Positions 13,201-22,600 of a stretch of DNA of 64,000 nucleotides are shown piece by piece. Location: positions 25,871,491 to 25,935,490 of the forward strand of contig NC_088310.1 in assembly GCF_910592395.1 (NCBI RefSeq), read 5' to 3'. This stretch comes from Lineus longissimus (Eukaryota; Nemertea; Pilidiophora; Heteronemertea; Lineidae). The notes beneath the pieces were generated by a model. The model saw only the letters and a program-made list of their open reading frames with translations. It did not search any database and was not told where the DNA came from. Position 1 is the stretch's first letter. Each line of letters starts with the position of its first letter. The translations under genes were made by a program, and so were the position numbers.

Positions 13201-16200
13201 TCAAAGAAGGCTTGGTTACGTCCTACTGTCAATACTGTCATTAGACCAGGTCAGGTTAGGGTCATTCATGTTAAAGGCAAATTGCCCCATCACATGAAAA
13301 ACTCGGCACTCATATTGAATTCATCGTCTCATTTGTCTAGGTTTTGTCCTTCAACCATGATGGTCAAATTGAAACACGGTTTAGCTCCTATTCGTATTTA
13401 TAACCATTCTCGTAAACCCGTCAATATTCGGTCTGATAAGCCTATTGTCTTCACCAACTTGGATGATTTTATTCATGTAACTCAAAGTTTGTCTCCAAGC
13501 TGCCTCAAGCAAAATCAACCCTGTGCTCCGTCACAACCACCTGTTGATGATCAAGACTCGCATTTGTCAGCTAGGGACATTTTAAGGCGAGATGTTAAAT
13601 TAGACCATAGTATTCTGTCTACGCCAGAACAGGCCAGTGTGTATGATATTTTGGAAAACCATGCTCCAGCATTTAGTCTTCGAGGTGAGGTTGGGACTTG
13701 TCCCAATTTTGAGGTGGACATCCATCTCAAGGATGAAACCCCTTTCTATATCCGACCATATCCGGTCGCTGAGGAAAACAAACCTCTCATTGATAAGGAA
13801 CTTGATAAATTAGTCAAGTTGGGCATTTTGCATCAAGGACATACATCATATTCCAGTCCAATTTTGCTTGTCAAGAAGAAGGATTCTACTGAGAAGCGCG
13901 TTGTAACAGATTTTCGGTTTTTAAATAGTCGAGTTCATTGTGCAAATCAAGATTTCACTCCTTTGAAAACCATCTTAGCTAGAATCGGTCAGTCAAATTG
14001 TAAAGTCTTGAGTGTCATAGATTTGAAAAGTGCTTTTCATTGTCTACCTTTGTCTCGTAGGGCACAGGCCTACACCGGCATATCTGCCTACAACGGTGGT
14101 CGAACTTTTTACTATCGTAGACTTCCAATGGGTTTGTCCATTTCTCCGTCCATTTTCTCTCAGAAAATCAATGATATCCTTTCTAATATTCCCAACTCTA
14201 ATCTCTTTTGCTGTGCAGTACATGATGACATTCTCATCTTCAGTAAAGATAAGAAAGAGCATACTGTACATCTGCAACAAATTTTCCAGGCTTTGATTGC
14301 CAATGGCTTGAAGATTTCTCCTAAGAAATGTCGCTTGTTTCAGACTAGAGTTGTTTACTTGGGTCATGTTCTGTCCATTTCTCCTGATGGTTTTGTTCAA
14401 ATTTCGGCTATGAATGACAAGTGTTTGTCTATTAGGAATATGAAGACCCCTACATGTCAGAAAGCGGTCCGAAGGTTTGTCGGTGCTGTGTCATATTTGA
14501 GTCAATATTTACCTAGATTGCAGGAATTGCTTACACCTTTACATGAGCTGACACGCAAATCTAAGCATTTCCATTGGCAACCCCATCATGAGATAGCTTT
14601 TCATACTATCAAAGACTTGCTCATCAAGCCACCTGTCTTGAATGCACCCACTACTAGAGGTGAATTCAGATTGTATAGTGATACTTCACGTATTGCTACA
14701 GGTTCATATCTTGCTCAATACTCTGATGGGCAAGAACGCATCATCGCATACTATTCCAAGCGCTTGCCAAAGGCGGCAAAGAACTATTCTGTTAGTGAGC
14801 TTGAATTACTTGGACTCCTCATCAATGTAACAGCTTTTCAGTATTTGTTACAAGACAGGACTTTCCAGGCTTTTGTTGATCATTCTTCTTTGGTTCAGAT
14901 TGTAAAGTCAAAGAAGCAGCCACCGACCACTAGGTTGCAAAAGCTGCTTGAGCGACTGTCTCCCTATAGTTTTCAGTTGTCGTACATGCCAGGCAAAGAG
15001 CTTGTGTTAGCTGATTTCTTGTCACGTGCTCCTCTAGATGATGATACTGAGTTAGATAGGATTATGCCAATCGCATTCCAGGCACAATCACCTGTTATTT
15101 ATGAATTAGAGTCTCTTTCAACCCCTGTTCAGGAGCATGCATTTTATACACTGCCACTTCCTGAAAAGATTGTTACCAGGTCATATGCAAAGAAAATGAA
15201 CATTCCTGTGCCTCTTCTGCATAGGCCAAAACCAATTCCCAAACCACGAACACATGTTCCTTGTCAGCAGACAGTGTCTGTTGCACCTACACACACTCCT
15301 CTTGTTAATGGCATTCAAAACAATGTGCCACCAGTATCTATACTTCCAAAAGCTCCACGTGTGCCCATTGTTACATCAACAGTGGCACCACCAGTGTCAG
15401 TGATTCCATTTGTTCTCCAACAGAATGACACATCTCAATCATCAACCAAGGTTGCTGATGAACCTAGGCTCATTGATTCCGCTCTTCCTCCATCTTCTGT
15501 CGTTGAAGAGTATTCAGATGATATTTTAGATCTCCTGGTTAGACCCACACCATTGGTTCCAAGGATTGATAGCATGCATACCAAGCATGTCCCTGATCAG
15601 GCATCTCTGAATAAGGTATTGAAGATCATCAGACGCAAGGTGATTCGGGATTACAATCTCCCTATTGAGGCACAACAGCTTAGTACCGCACAACAGACAT
15701 CTCCGTATTTTAAACCCATCTATGATTACTTAGTCCATGATATCTTGCCAGCAGATAAGAAAGCTGCTAGGGTCGTTAGCATCAAATCTGAGCAGTATCT
15801 GACTTTCAATGGCATTCTGTTCAGGATTTTTTTTCCCACCAATTCTGAGAATTTCTGTTTTCAATTAGCAGTTCCGGAAAAGTATATAGATACCATCATA
15901 GGCCAACATCATGGCTCAGGTTTGCTTCTGGGACACGGAGGATGTACCAGAACTTATCTCACCATTAGGAAAAATTTCTATTTTCCATCTATGTTCCAAC
16001 GCATTGTCTCGTATATTCAATCATGTGATAGGTGTCAACAACTTAAGGGAAAGTCTGATACTATGCGGACATTTCATGAACGCATTCCAGCCAGTTTTGA
16101 ACCATTCCAGACCATTAGTATGGATTTCAAATCCATGCCCACATCTCCATCAGGTTACCGTCATATGCTAGTCGTGACATGTGCCATGACCAGGTTTGTT

Positions 16201-18795
16201 GTGGCCGTCCCGCTAAAGACAATTGACGCCCCCACTGTTTGTGAAGCCCTTCTCCAGAAGGTGATTACTCTGTTTGGCGTCCCATCTGTAATTGTGTCAG
16301 ATGCAGCAGCATCTCTCACCGGTCATCTTGTTGAATTCCTGTGTGCGACACTTGGCATTCAACAGAAGCTTGTCTCTGTAGAAAACCATGGTAGTCTTAT
16401 GGCTGAACGGCAAATCAAATCCATTGCCGACCTCATCAAAGCAAATCTCCTTGAGTATGGTGTTTCTTGGACTCAATTCGTGTCCACAGCAGTGTACACA
16501 TACAATTCATTTTCAAGTGCTCACTTGGGAGGTTACTCTCCTTTCTATTTGCTCTTCTTGCGTGAACCAGCTGATTTGTCCACTTTGAATTTCAAACCAT
16601 GTCTAGGTCTCTCACGGTCACATGCTGAGTATGTCCAACATCTGCGACAGAAATTTCAGAATGTGTCCAAATGTATGCTGCAGCTCCAAGAGCACCAGCA
16701 ACTGTCTCAAAATGCCAAGATTGCTAACAAACTTCAGAAATCTCCCATCTATGCTGAAGGTCAGTTGGTTTATCTACATAAACCCAACACTACAGGGATG
16801 ACGGCCAACACAAGAAAGTTTAAGACTCTTTGGGTTGGCCCATTTGTTATACACCAGGTTTTGGATAGGACACACTATATTATAGCAGATTTGAAGGGAA
16901 ACATCATTCCTGATATCTTCAATTTTGCAAGGTTGAAACCAGCATTTTTGAGGGCCACAGGTCAGAAAAATGTAGCCCATCTCCAGCAGTTGCAAAACTT
17001 GCTTCATAAGGCAGACAAGGCACAGGATGAGAAAGCTGTGCATGCTGCTTATGCTTTGGATTTCACTGATGAGACAGGTTCCGCTCATGAATCCACCACC
17101 TATAGAGGCGACATCTATGCCTCACAGGCTGAACTTTGTGATTTCAATATTCATTTGTCTCATGCCGAGGGTAACCATGGCATGATTGCTCCCTCTGTGT
17201 TGTCCACTAAGCAACAGGATGATTTGTCTCGGCTCACTTGGCAATCTCCCTCAGAGTTTGATTACACCACTTTGAAACGGGCGCGTTTCAAAAATGGATG
17301 CCTAGAACTCTTGCTCTCTGTGCCTTTTGGGCAGAAACAGTTTAGCTATTGGTGGTCACCTCAATTTGAACCACATGTTGTCAGCATTGTCCAGTTTGTG
17401 TTAAGTGCCAAGGATATAAGATGTACAGGGTGTCCCAACCCGTTAAAAATGTTCAAAGATAAGACCATTCATGATAAGTCACATATTTTGGCGAAAAGCC
17501 AAGAGAAAAGTGATTAGACGACAATTTATTGAGAATATGGTTTGTATTTAAAACATCTCAAGTGGTTTCTTGTTGTCGTTGTTATGGTAATGATGTTATT
17601 TGGTGTTTACAACAAGACGTTGCTATATAACTTATCAAAACAAATCTTTACGAGAATAATTATTTCACCCTCATTGCTATTTTTATAAAAGCTAGTGAGT
17701 TGTTAGTTGGATAATTGTAGAAACATCTATTAGCTATAGATGTGATATTTTTTTCTACTTGTCTTCAATGAAGTTTTGTGCAACAGTAATCTGTCTATTG
17801 AACAGTTTTCCAGTTTGAGTATTTTATTATCAATACTCTATTTTATTGGATGTTTGTACGGCTACATGTTAGCAAAGCCAACTCTCATCAGTCTTGGGAC
17901 TGATTTATTTTCGTGATGGGTTTCTGTCTCCAAGCAGTGCTTGTGGCAATTGCTGTTTCGAGACAGCTCACACAATAGTGTATGATTTAAGCAATTTGGA
18001 TACTTTTGTGACAACAACATTTTTTTTCGTTGAGGTTTTGTAAATACGCGTGTCATCCAGAAGTTCTTCGAGTTACACTTTATTTTCCACAGTTTTCAGA
18101 TACCTCGTCGACCGGTCCAGTCAGTTTCGCAATATTCCCAGCAGAGGTTTTGACACTTCATTGTATCATTGCATATTTTAACATGCTGTTTAGCATGAGA
18201 TTAATGATTCAATGTATAATTATATTGTAACCTTATGCTCATACTTTGTCATGAATGAAGTGGTCATTCATTAGTAAGTGGAACAAAATACATATATTGT
18301 AACTAAGTTCGGCCGCTGGCTGAACACTGTTGGGAACCCCGAACCATATGATGTAATTTAAGTTCATTCGCTGCATGAACACCTCGTTTAAAGCCTTATT
18401 ATCATTGATTGTACCCCATTCAACAATACTATGTGTTAAGCCAAAGTCATATTCCTCTAATTGTTTTTAAAAAAAAAAAAAAAAAATATTTTAACTTCGT
18501 AAAATATTTTACCAGTTCCGCGGGATGTTGTATAGTAATTGTAAAACCTTTCTTATGAGTAGCACTGTAATGTGTAATTCTTGGAATTAAGTGTGCGAGA
18601 TTATTGGAATTGGGTATCAGATAAGATACCTGTGAAAATTCCCACGGTCTACTTTTAATCCTCCATTCTCCCCAGCGTGATCAATTACGTCAGCATTGAT
18701 GCGGCTCCTCATTGGATGGAGACGCATCAACGTTGCCCCCTGATTGGTGCAGACAAAGCTGCGCGTGAATAAAAAACAGCTGTCCGCACGCTCTC

Positions 18796-18857
<62 letters not shown>

Positions 18858-20486
18858 AGCGATAGAGAGTTATTCCAGTCTCCCGAGTATTTTATAATCA
18901 CGTGCACGAATCGTCATCCCGACGAACTATTTTATCAATTATGACTTTGGTGTGTATAATTTTGTGAAGCAGTGTTAGAATAAAGGATCCGGACGTTAGA
19001 AGGCAAATTCAGGACTTATTACGTTTGTAACCTGTGCAAATACAACAGTATGCCATGGCGAACCACCAGCCAGATCTGTCCTCCGCCTCACCGGCCTCGA
19101 AGCATTCCTCGTCCGTATTCCAGATCCCCATCTTGGAGTACGACCCACAAGGCTTCTCATCTGAAGTGTCTATCTTTGGGGGACACCACTTTACCTTCAT
19201 GGTCTTCCCTCTATAAGCTGGGGTCAAGTAGGTACAGAAGACAGCCAGGGTCGGCTGCCAATGTCTTTCGACGTCAATGAATTTGTTCGGCCGCCGAGCA
19301 GCCGACCGCATGAGGTTTGCCAGCCTGATGTTGATATTCATTCGTCGGTTATAAACCAACTTAAATGATTTAGTATCTGTAAATGAGACAGTGAGCCGGA
19401 TGTTGTCTGTCCATGTGAATATCACATACAGTTGTAATTCGGTATGGAGCTATTTTAATAAGGACCAGCCCGTCGGACTAGTGTCTTCCGCGGGAACCCT
19501 TGCAAGACGTAAGGTCAAGATGGGAGTTCCTGCACATGACTTGTTCGACGCATAACTATAAGCATTTGGATGGGACGCATTGGTCTCAGTGTCGGAAGGA
19601 CACAGACAGGCGGAGGGAACATTGGTTATCCGGGTTGATCATAGGCCAGCGAACATAACCAGACTGTCTCCCTAGTTTCAGTTGTCAGTTACAGAATACT
19701 TAGCTGAGTAAGAAATGTAGGGGAAATTTTCTTCGGTCTTACCCAAATTACGTAACTCCTGCTCATCCAAAAATGAAGGGAAAAACGGCATCCCCGGCGG
19801 GCAATTCATTTATATCTTCGTGCTAATTTTCGTATGCGTATTTTGGCCAGAGACCTGCTGCAGGTCAGCAGGGCCTGTGTAGACGTGAACCCACAATTCT
19901 TATAGATAGTTCATGAAAAAGACAAAATTGATATGTTTCGTGGACGTTTTCTTCTGCCCGTTTCTAGGGAGCTTTTGTCGTCGTCACGTCATTCGTTCGT
20001 CAAAGATTAAAGTGTGACGTCACGCGGGACTTTATGTCTTCCGATAGACAACTACATTGAAGTTTCAGGGACAAAACCAATCCAACCACCTTCACACCCC
20101 ATGATCTTTGACCCCATCTCTGCAATCATCTGTCCACAACAATAACAGTAACTACGGGAGTGGTGGACCTGTCATTGATACAAGTCCTACATGATATTAT
20201 GTTCCGTGACAAATCTTACATAGCCGACATAAGAGTATTCCATAAACTTACCCATTCTGGAGAAGACTGACCTGCTGTCTGTGCGACTCCCCAGACGCCC
20301 CACACTCCTCAACTCTGGTGGCGTTATAGCCCGCTCTGTCCTCAGCGGCAAGTGTGATCTCGAGCTGAACTGTCTGTCCGAGACGAACTGGGTGGTGGGT
20401 CGCATCAAGGCCGAATTTGTCGTAAGCATGGAAGGCAAGGAGAGGGGTTCTCGCTTCATGGTGGTGATGGGGAGGGACACTGTGTC
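7857..20486 (-). CDS. ZP-domain transmembrane protein, 3' four exons (5' part not resolved)
   Basis: Zona pellucida-domain proteins are extracellular filament-forming or receptor-like proteins with a C-terminal membrane anchor. Exons on minus: about 20486-20252, 8856-8685, 8442-8241, 8077-7857; all phases join. The first carries the ZP linker/ZP-C start (VRLGQTVQLEITLAAEDR ... VEEC ... LLQNG); the junction completes the ZP Asn-Gly-Cys motif (NGCNHQSDF). The second has the signature FQCKVKVC, the third ends in a basic furin-like stretch (LTRRKG), and the fourth encodes a transmembrane helix (IIVWILCAASIIAVVAMLVF) and a short tail. The ZP-N half and signal peptide should lie upstream of 20486 but I could not place them. 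The intron 20251-8857 is 11.4 kb because it contains an LTR retrotransposon and another open frame. The acceptor of the first exon is uncertain (20486 or 20480). Confidence 0.75.
9275..9949 (-). pseudogene. ORF X, 3' half, separated from its 5' half by the LTR element
   Basis: This 225-codon open frame ends in TAA at 9275 and runs unbroken up to the target-site duplication at 9950-9953. It reads in the same frame as 19048-19449 on the far side of the retrotransposon; ignoring the insert gives one 358-residue open frame. The part here has no hydrophobic segment. It is rich in basic and acidic residues towards the C-terminus (RKEQAREIERRRKS, then an acidic Ser/Asp stretch). I do not recognise the family. 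It lies wholly inside an intron of the same-strand ZP gene, so it may be a nested gene, an alternative terminal exon, or a relic. Confidence 0.55.
9954..10453 (+). repeat. 5' LTR (500 bp)
   Basis: It begins TGTTGTATAG and ends ACAACA. Likely U3 promoter parts are a CRE-like TTACGTCA (10113-10120), two inverted CCAAT boxes (ATTGG at 10139 and 10171) and a TATA-like GAATAAAAAAC (10195-10205). A GA microsatellite of 16 AG units (10227-10258) starts about 30 bp downstream of the TATA-like box, near where transcription should begin. A poly(A) signal AATAAA lies at 10385-10390, which suggests the R region spans roughly the GA tract to this signal. Confidence 0.95.
10454..10472 (+). other. Candidate tRNA primer-binding site
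   Basis: TGGCGACC begins at the first base after the 5' LTR, the usual place for a primer-binding site. It would pair with a tRNA 3' end reading GGTCGCCA, which occurs in several animal tRNA-Arg species. Pairing beyond these eight bases could not be checked. Confidence 0.5.
10473..11461 (+). other. Retrotransposon 5' leader, no gene seen
   Basis: About 1 kb of AT-rich leader between the primer-binding site and the gag start. It holds short repeated phrases of the type GACATTTTATAAACTTTT (11010-11110) but no open frame of note. Confidence 0.6.
11462..12700 (+). CDS. gag: Retrotransposon Gag
   Basis: A 412-residue structural protein that packages element RNA. The ATG at 11462 was chosen as the first in-frame Met; the frame is open a little further upstream. 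The N-terminal two thirds resemble a retrotransposon capsid region (RLRGKARLWAEG, then FMQRFSP). Next come a Ser/Arg-rich basic stretch (about residues 265-320) and one zinc knuckle CYFCHKPNHVWRNC with CX2CX4HX4C spacing near residue 325. It ends in TAG at 12698-12700, just after a slippery heptamer that leads into pol. Confidence 0.9.
   Translation: MEGPADPAPPAFRGTDFLPPLFDGEVIDHDICHAHILSFMDYLHFHNLHEPANAAEMIHIITLFKARLRGKARLWAEGKVFPTIANLRAQFMQRFSPTHSNFANVKHFHSLSHTPGDSAEMTLNKIRLAAQRIHYNEVQVRDKFLQVLPTNCQAAVIMAAPADADVAVLVERAQQYLDFSEPDRPTTANKQVSFITDQVHVTTASASTNSSACAVDRLTEQLAALRTEVQDLSIEVRTQPQVHFSQPQSNSDTGARTYSSNYRSSSPSPVSHQSRRPSRSPARDRYRYSHRVSSRSPCRDSRRSQGSYGISRSGNSPRRATSNIVCYFCHKPNHVWRNCYTYQNMVSRGMNPTFMPVRPPAPPFSPSHYQPSDNGQLFRQDTRCPQPYPFQSYKPDNRSRFDQYSGPQQQNF
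12691..12697 (+). promoter_or_regulatory. Gag-Pol -1 ribosomal frameshift site (A AAT TTT)
   Basis: The last gag codons read CAA AAT TTT TAG. The heptamer A AAT TTT (12691-12697) fits the X XXY YYZ slippery rule in the gag frame. A -1 slip gives AAA TTT TTA GAT, entering the pol frame, which is already open here. I did not model the downstream stimulatory structure. Confidence 0.75.
12701..17517 (+). CDS. pol: Retrotransposon Pol (protease, RT, RNase H, integrase)
   Basis: The frame is open from the frameshift site; the first Met is at 12787 but is probably not the start. Counting from 12787: aspartic protease DSGA near residue 42; reverse transcriptase about 310-560, with the catalytic motif AVHDDILIFS at about 475; RNase H about 615-740 (LYSDTS, SELELL, DHSSL); a Pro/Val-rich linker about 770-930; integrase zinc finger HH...CDRC about 1038-1085; catalytic D, D, E at about 1112, 1171 and 1206; and a GPF module (KTLWVGPFVIHQ) about 1345. 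A further 160 residues follow with no recognised domain. The RT motif is VHDD instead of the usual Y-x-DD; otherwise catalytic residues are present. Confidence 0.93.
17518..18525 (+). other. Retrotransposon 3' untranslated region, no gene seen
   Basis: About 1 kb of AT-rich sequence between the pol stop and the 3' LTR, with no open frame of note and a 17-bp A-run near 18471-18486. Confidence 0.6.
18526..19047 (+). repeat. 3' LTR (522 bp)
   Basis: Same sequence as the 5' LTR apart from the GA tract, which has 27 AG units here (18799-18852) against 16. The 22-bp difference equals the whole length difference between the LTRs. No clear polypurine tract directly precedes it: the bases before TGTTG are TTCCGCGGGA, and a 17-bp A-run lies about 40 bp upstream. 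Confidence 0.95.
19048..19584 (-). pseudogene. ORF X, 5' half, with an in-frame TAG
   Basis: From 19449 to 19048 the minus strand encodes 134 codons with protein-like composition (LQLYVIFTWTDNIRLTVSF; paired Trp and Cys residues such as KVKWCPPK and GWWFAMAY). It runs straight into the 5-bp LTR terminus and continues in frame at 9949. Upstream, 19584-19453 is also open in the same frame and looks coding, preceded by a pyrimidine-rich stretch and AG at 19585; a single TAG at 19452-19450 separates the two blocks. That TAG may be a disabling mutation, or the AG of a splice acceptor (CCTTATTAAAATAG). No signal peptide or starting Met was identified. Family unknown. Confidence 0.5.
19985..20025. 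promoter_or_regulatory. Clustered CRE-like sites (TGACGTCA)
   Basis: GTCACGTCAT is followed about 30 bp later by the perfect palindrome TGACGTCA (in GTGTGACGTCACGCG). They lie upstream, in minus-strand terms, of the ORF X 5' half, so they might belong to a promoter for it. Function is inferred only from the motif. Confidence 0.3.
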
Positions 20487-20629
20487 CTTAAAAGGTACAT
20501 TGATTCAGTTATCAAGAGTCTGGGCAGTGGCCAAAAGGACCAATGTCCGAGCGGTCAAGAGTACTGGGATATATCAAATTAATTCACACTCCTACGCAGT
20601 GATAGTTATCTGAGAGAATCTCGGCCCTT

Positions 20630-22320
20630 AAACTTTGAAACCCCTCGCCGACCCGGACTCCGGATGGAGGTTACGGGCGGGGTACCTCTGATGGTTCAGA
20701 ACGTCTGAGAGTGACCTGAAAAAAGACCAGGGTAGCGTTTGACCGACGCAACATTCGTAGTATTTGGCCCTAGTCGTATTATTGGGGCAAAATGCAAGCA
20801 TGTTCATATTTACCTCCATGACCGGTATTTGGTCCGTCAAGCATTCGTTCTGTGATGGGATATCCCCTCACCCCGTCATTGTATACGAGATAAGTCAAAA
20901 AGACTCGGAGAGACAGTAGGAAAATAGACATCGTTGCTGTTCAACCAACCCTCAAAAGCTAACATTTGGCTGGGTATATGATTTTAATCCAACATGATAA
21001 ATAGAGTTATACTATTTACGGAGTTATCCATTTATGGTAACATTGCCTGTTCATTCAAATCATCGTTATTGAAACTAACAACTACAAACGAGCATCTTAT
21101 GTAAAGCTCAACCTGACCCCTTCCCTTTGGAGACGACAGTACAGCCTACGTAACAACCAACCTCTTCCAGTTGGTTATCTGGTCAGGTTGGGAAGACACT
21201 GACACAACCTTCAAAGGGTCCTTTAGCTGTACACGACAACATTACACTTGCGTTCTACATGGGTGATACAAGACAACTGATTTGGTTGTACCATGGTAAT
21301 CATCTCACAAGGACAGACATTGGAGCAACCAACATCTGCCAGCTGGTTATCTGATCAGGTTGGGAAGACCTTTACACAACCTTAAAAGGCCAAGTTTTTC
21401 TGACAAGTTAACAGTATTAGGCTAATGGAGACTACAGAACTGACGATGGAACAACCACCCTCTGCCTGCTGGTTACCTTTTCAGGTTGGAAGACCTTTAC
21501 ACCACCAAAAAAAGACCAAGCTTTTCTGACAAGTTAACGATATTAGGCTAATGGAGGACAGACGATGGAACAACCACCCTCGGTTATCTGATCAAATGAG
21601 GAAATCCATTGACACACTGAAGTTGGTTCACTGCACGAAATGGGTTGAAATTTTATTCGAAATGTATACCATCTCAGTATATTCTAATTATAACACATTG
21701 GTCCCATTGGTTTGAAAGCAGCCATAATTTCTCTGTAACTTACGAGTTTAGGAGTTCTTCGGGACATTTGGATGTGGTTATTAAGATAAAATACTAGACA
21801 TCAGGGTGTGTATAAAGTACAGATCAAGACTGAAGAAGGGATCCAGTTGCCAATAACTTTATTTGCATGAATTTCTCGATTGTTAACATGAACTAGAATC
21901 AGATGGAAACATCCCTAACAAAACATAAGTCAAGGCTCAAGCCTCAGATAATAGTAACTGTCCTATAGTAAGCCTATACATCATTTAATATAAAGAAGGA
22001 GCATGAAAGCTTGCACTGGCTCGTTCCTGATAGATACAGGTAGACAAAGAGGTCTGTAGTAGTTAATCAGTCAGGAGCCTCTTTCAACTTTACTTCATGA
22101 CTGATGATATATTAATTCCCATATACGAATGTAGGTCGTTCCAAACGACAGCCCCAATTAGGGGTCACTCAGCACAGAGTAATGCCTCCTTAGATTTAAC
22201 CAAAACAAGCCTAAAACTAAGCCTAATTTACAATTTCTAGCATTGCTCTGCTGTCTGAAAGCATGAAAAACTTATAGCACAAAAAAAAACATGTAAAAAA
22301 ACGCAACTTCACAACTTATT
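20630..22320. other. Gene-poor interval with a degenerate tandem repeat
   Basis: The missing 5' exons of the ZP gene may lie here, but no exon could be supported. A weak minus-strand candidate is flanked by AG at 20859 and GT near 20822. The clearest structure is the repeat at 21155-21610, listed separately. Confidence 0.4.
21155..21610 (+). repeat. Degenerate tandem repeat, about 115-150 bp units, four copies
   Basis: Four diverged units share an order of blocks: CAACCACC or CAACCAAC, CAGCTGGTTATCTG, CAGGTTGGGAAGACC, TTTACACAACC, then in two units TCTGACAAGTTAACAG and ATTAGGCTAATGGAG. Units start near 21150, 21312, 21449 and 21569; the last is truncated. Confidence 0.7.
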
Positions 22321-22324
22321 CCCA

Positions 22325-22600
22325 TTAACACCTTCAGCGCCGAACCACGTAGATCTACGTGACCCAAATCCCCCTCTTGATCTGGTTATCGGAGTCTCAT
22401 GGACTTCATGAAAGAACTACGCCATCGCCATCTTCAGGGCAAGACAGGAACTGAAAAGACCAAACGGTATTTTCAGTTCCTCATTTGCCCTGAAGATGGC
22501 GATGCCGTAGTTCTGTCATGAAATCCATGAGACTCCGATAACCAGCTCAAAGAGGGGGGATTTGGGCCACGTTGATCTGCGTGGTTGGCGCTGAAGGTGT
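22325..22600 (+). mobile_element. Long-hairpin MITE-like element, copy A
   Basis: The left end TTAACACCTTCAGCGCC is mirrored at the right end by GGCGCTGAAGGTGT, and the inverted arms continue for about 125 bp with only scattered mismatches (for example CCATCGCCATCTTCAGGGC against GCCCTGAAGATGGCGATG). The short centre is CTGAAAAGACCAAACGG. The whole element is therefore one large foldback. Flanking TTAA (left) and TGAA (right) suggest a TTAA target, as for piggyBac-type elements; that assignment is inference. It encodes nothing. Confidence 0.8.

Larger units (their letters stand above)
9954..19047 (+). mobile_element. Intact Ty3/Gypsy-type LTR retrotransposon (9094 bp)
   Basis: Two direct LTRs (9954-10453 and 18526-19047) start TGTTG and end CAACA, flanked by the 4-bp duplication GTAT (9950-9953 and 19048-19051). 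Between them lie a primer-binding site, a gag frame and a pol frame in the order protease, reverse transcriptase, RNase H, integrase, which defines the Ty3/Gypsy order. Both frames are free of premature stops. The LTRs read identically by eye outside a GA tract, so the insertion is recent. There is no envelope-like frame. The element is antisense to the ZP gene whose intron it occupies. I did not assign a clade. Confidence 0.95.

Noticed and set aside
18617-18944. Frames with long Arg-Glu or Ser-Leu runs
   Set aside because: These are translations of the LTR's GA microsatellite.
20281-20613. Plus-strand open frame of 110 codons
   Set aside because: It is the antisense shadow of the ZP exon; the minus-strand frame carries the ZP linker motif (VRLGQTVQLEIT) and a good donor.
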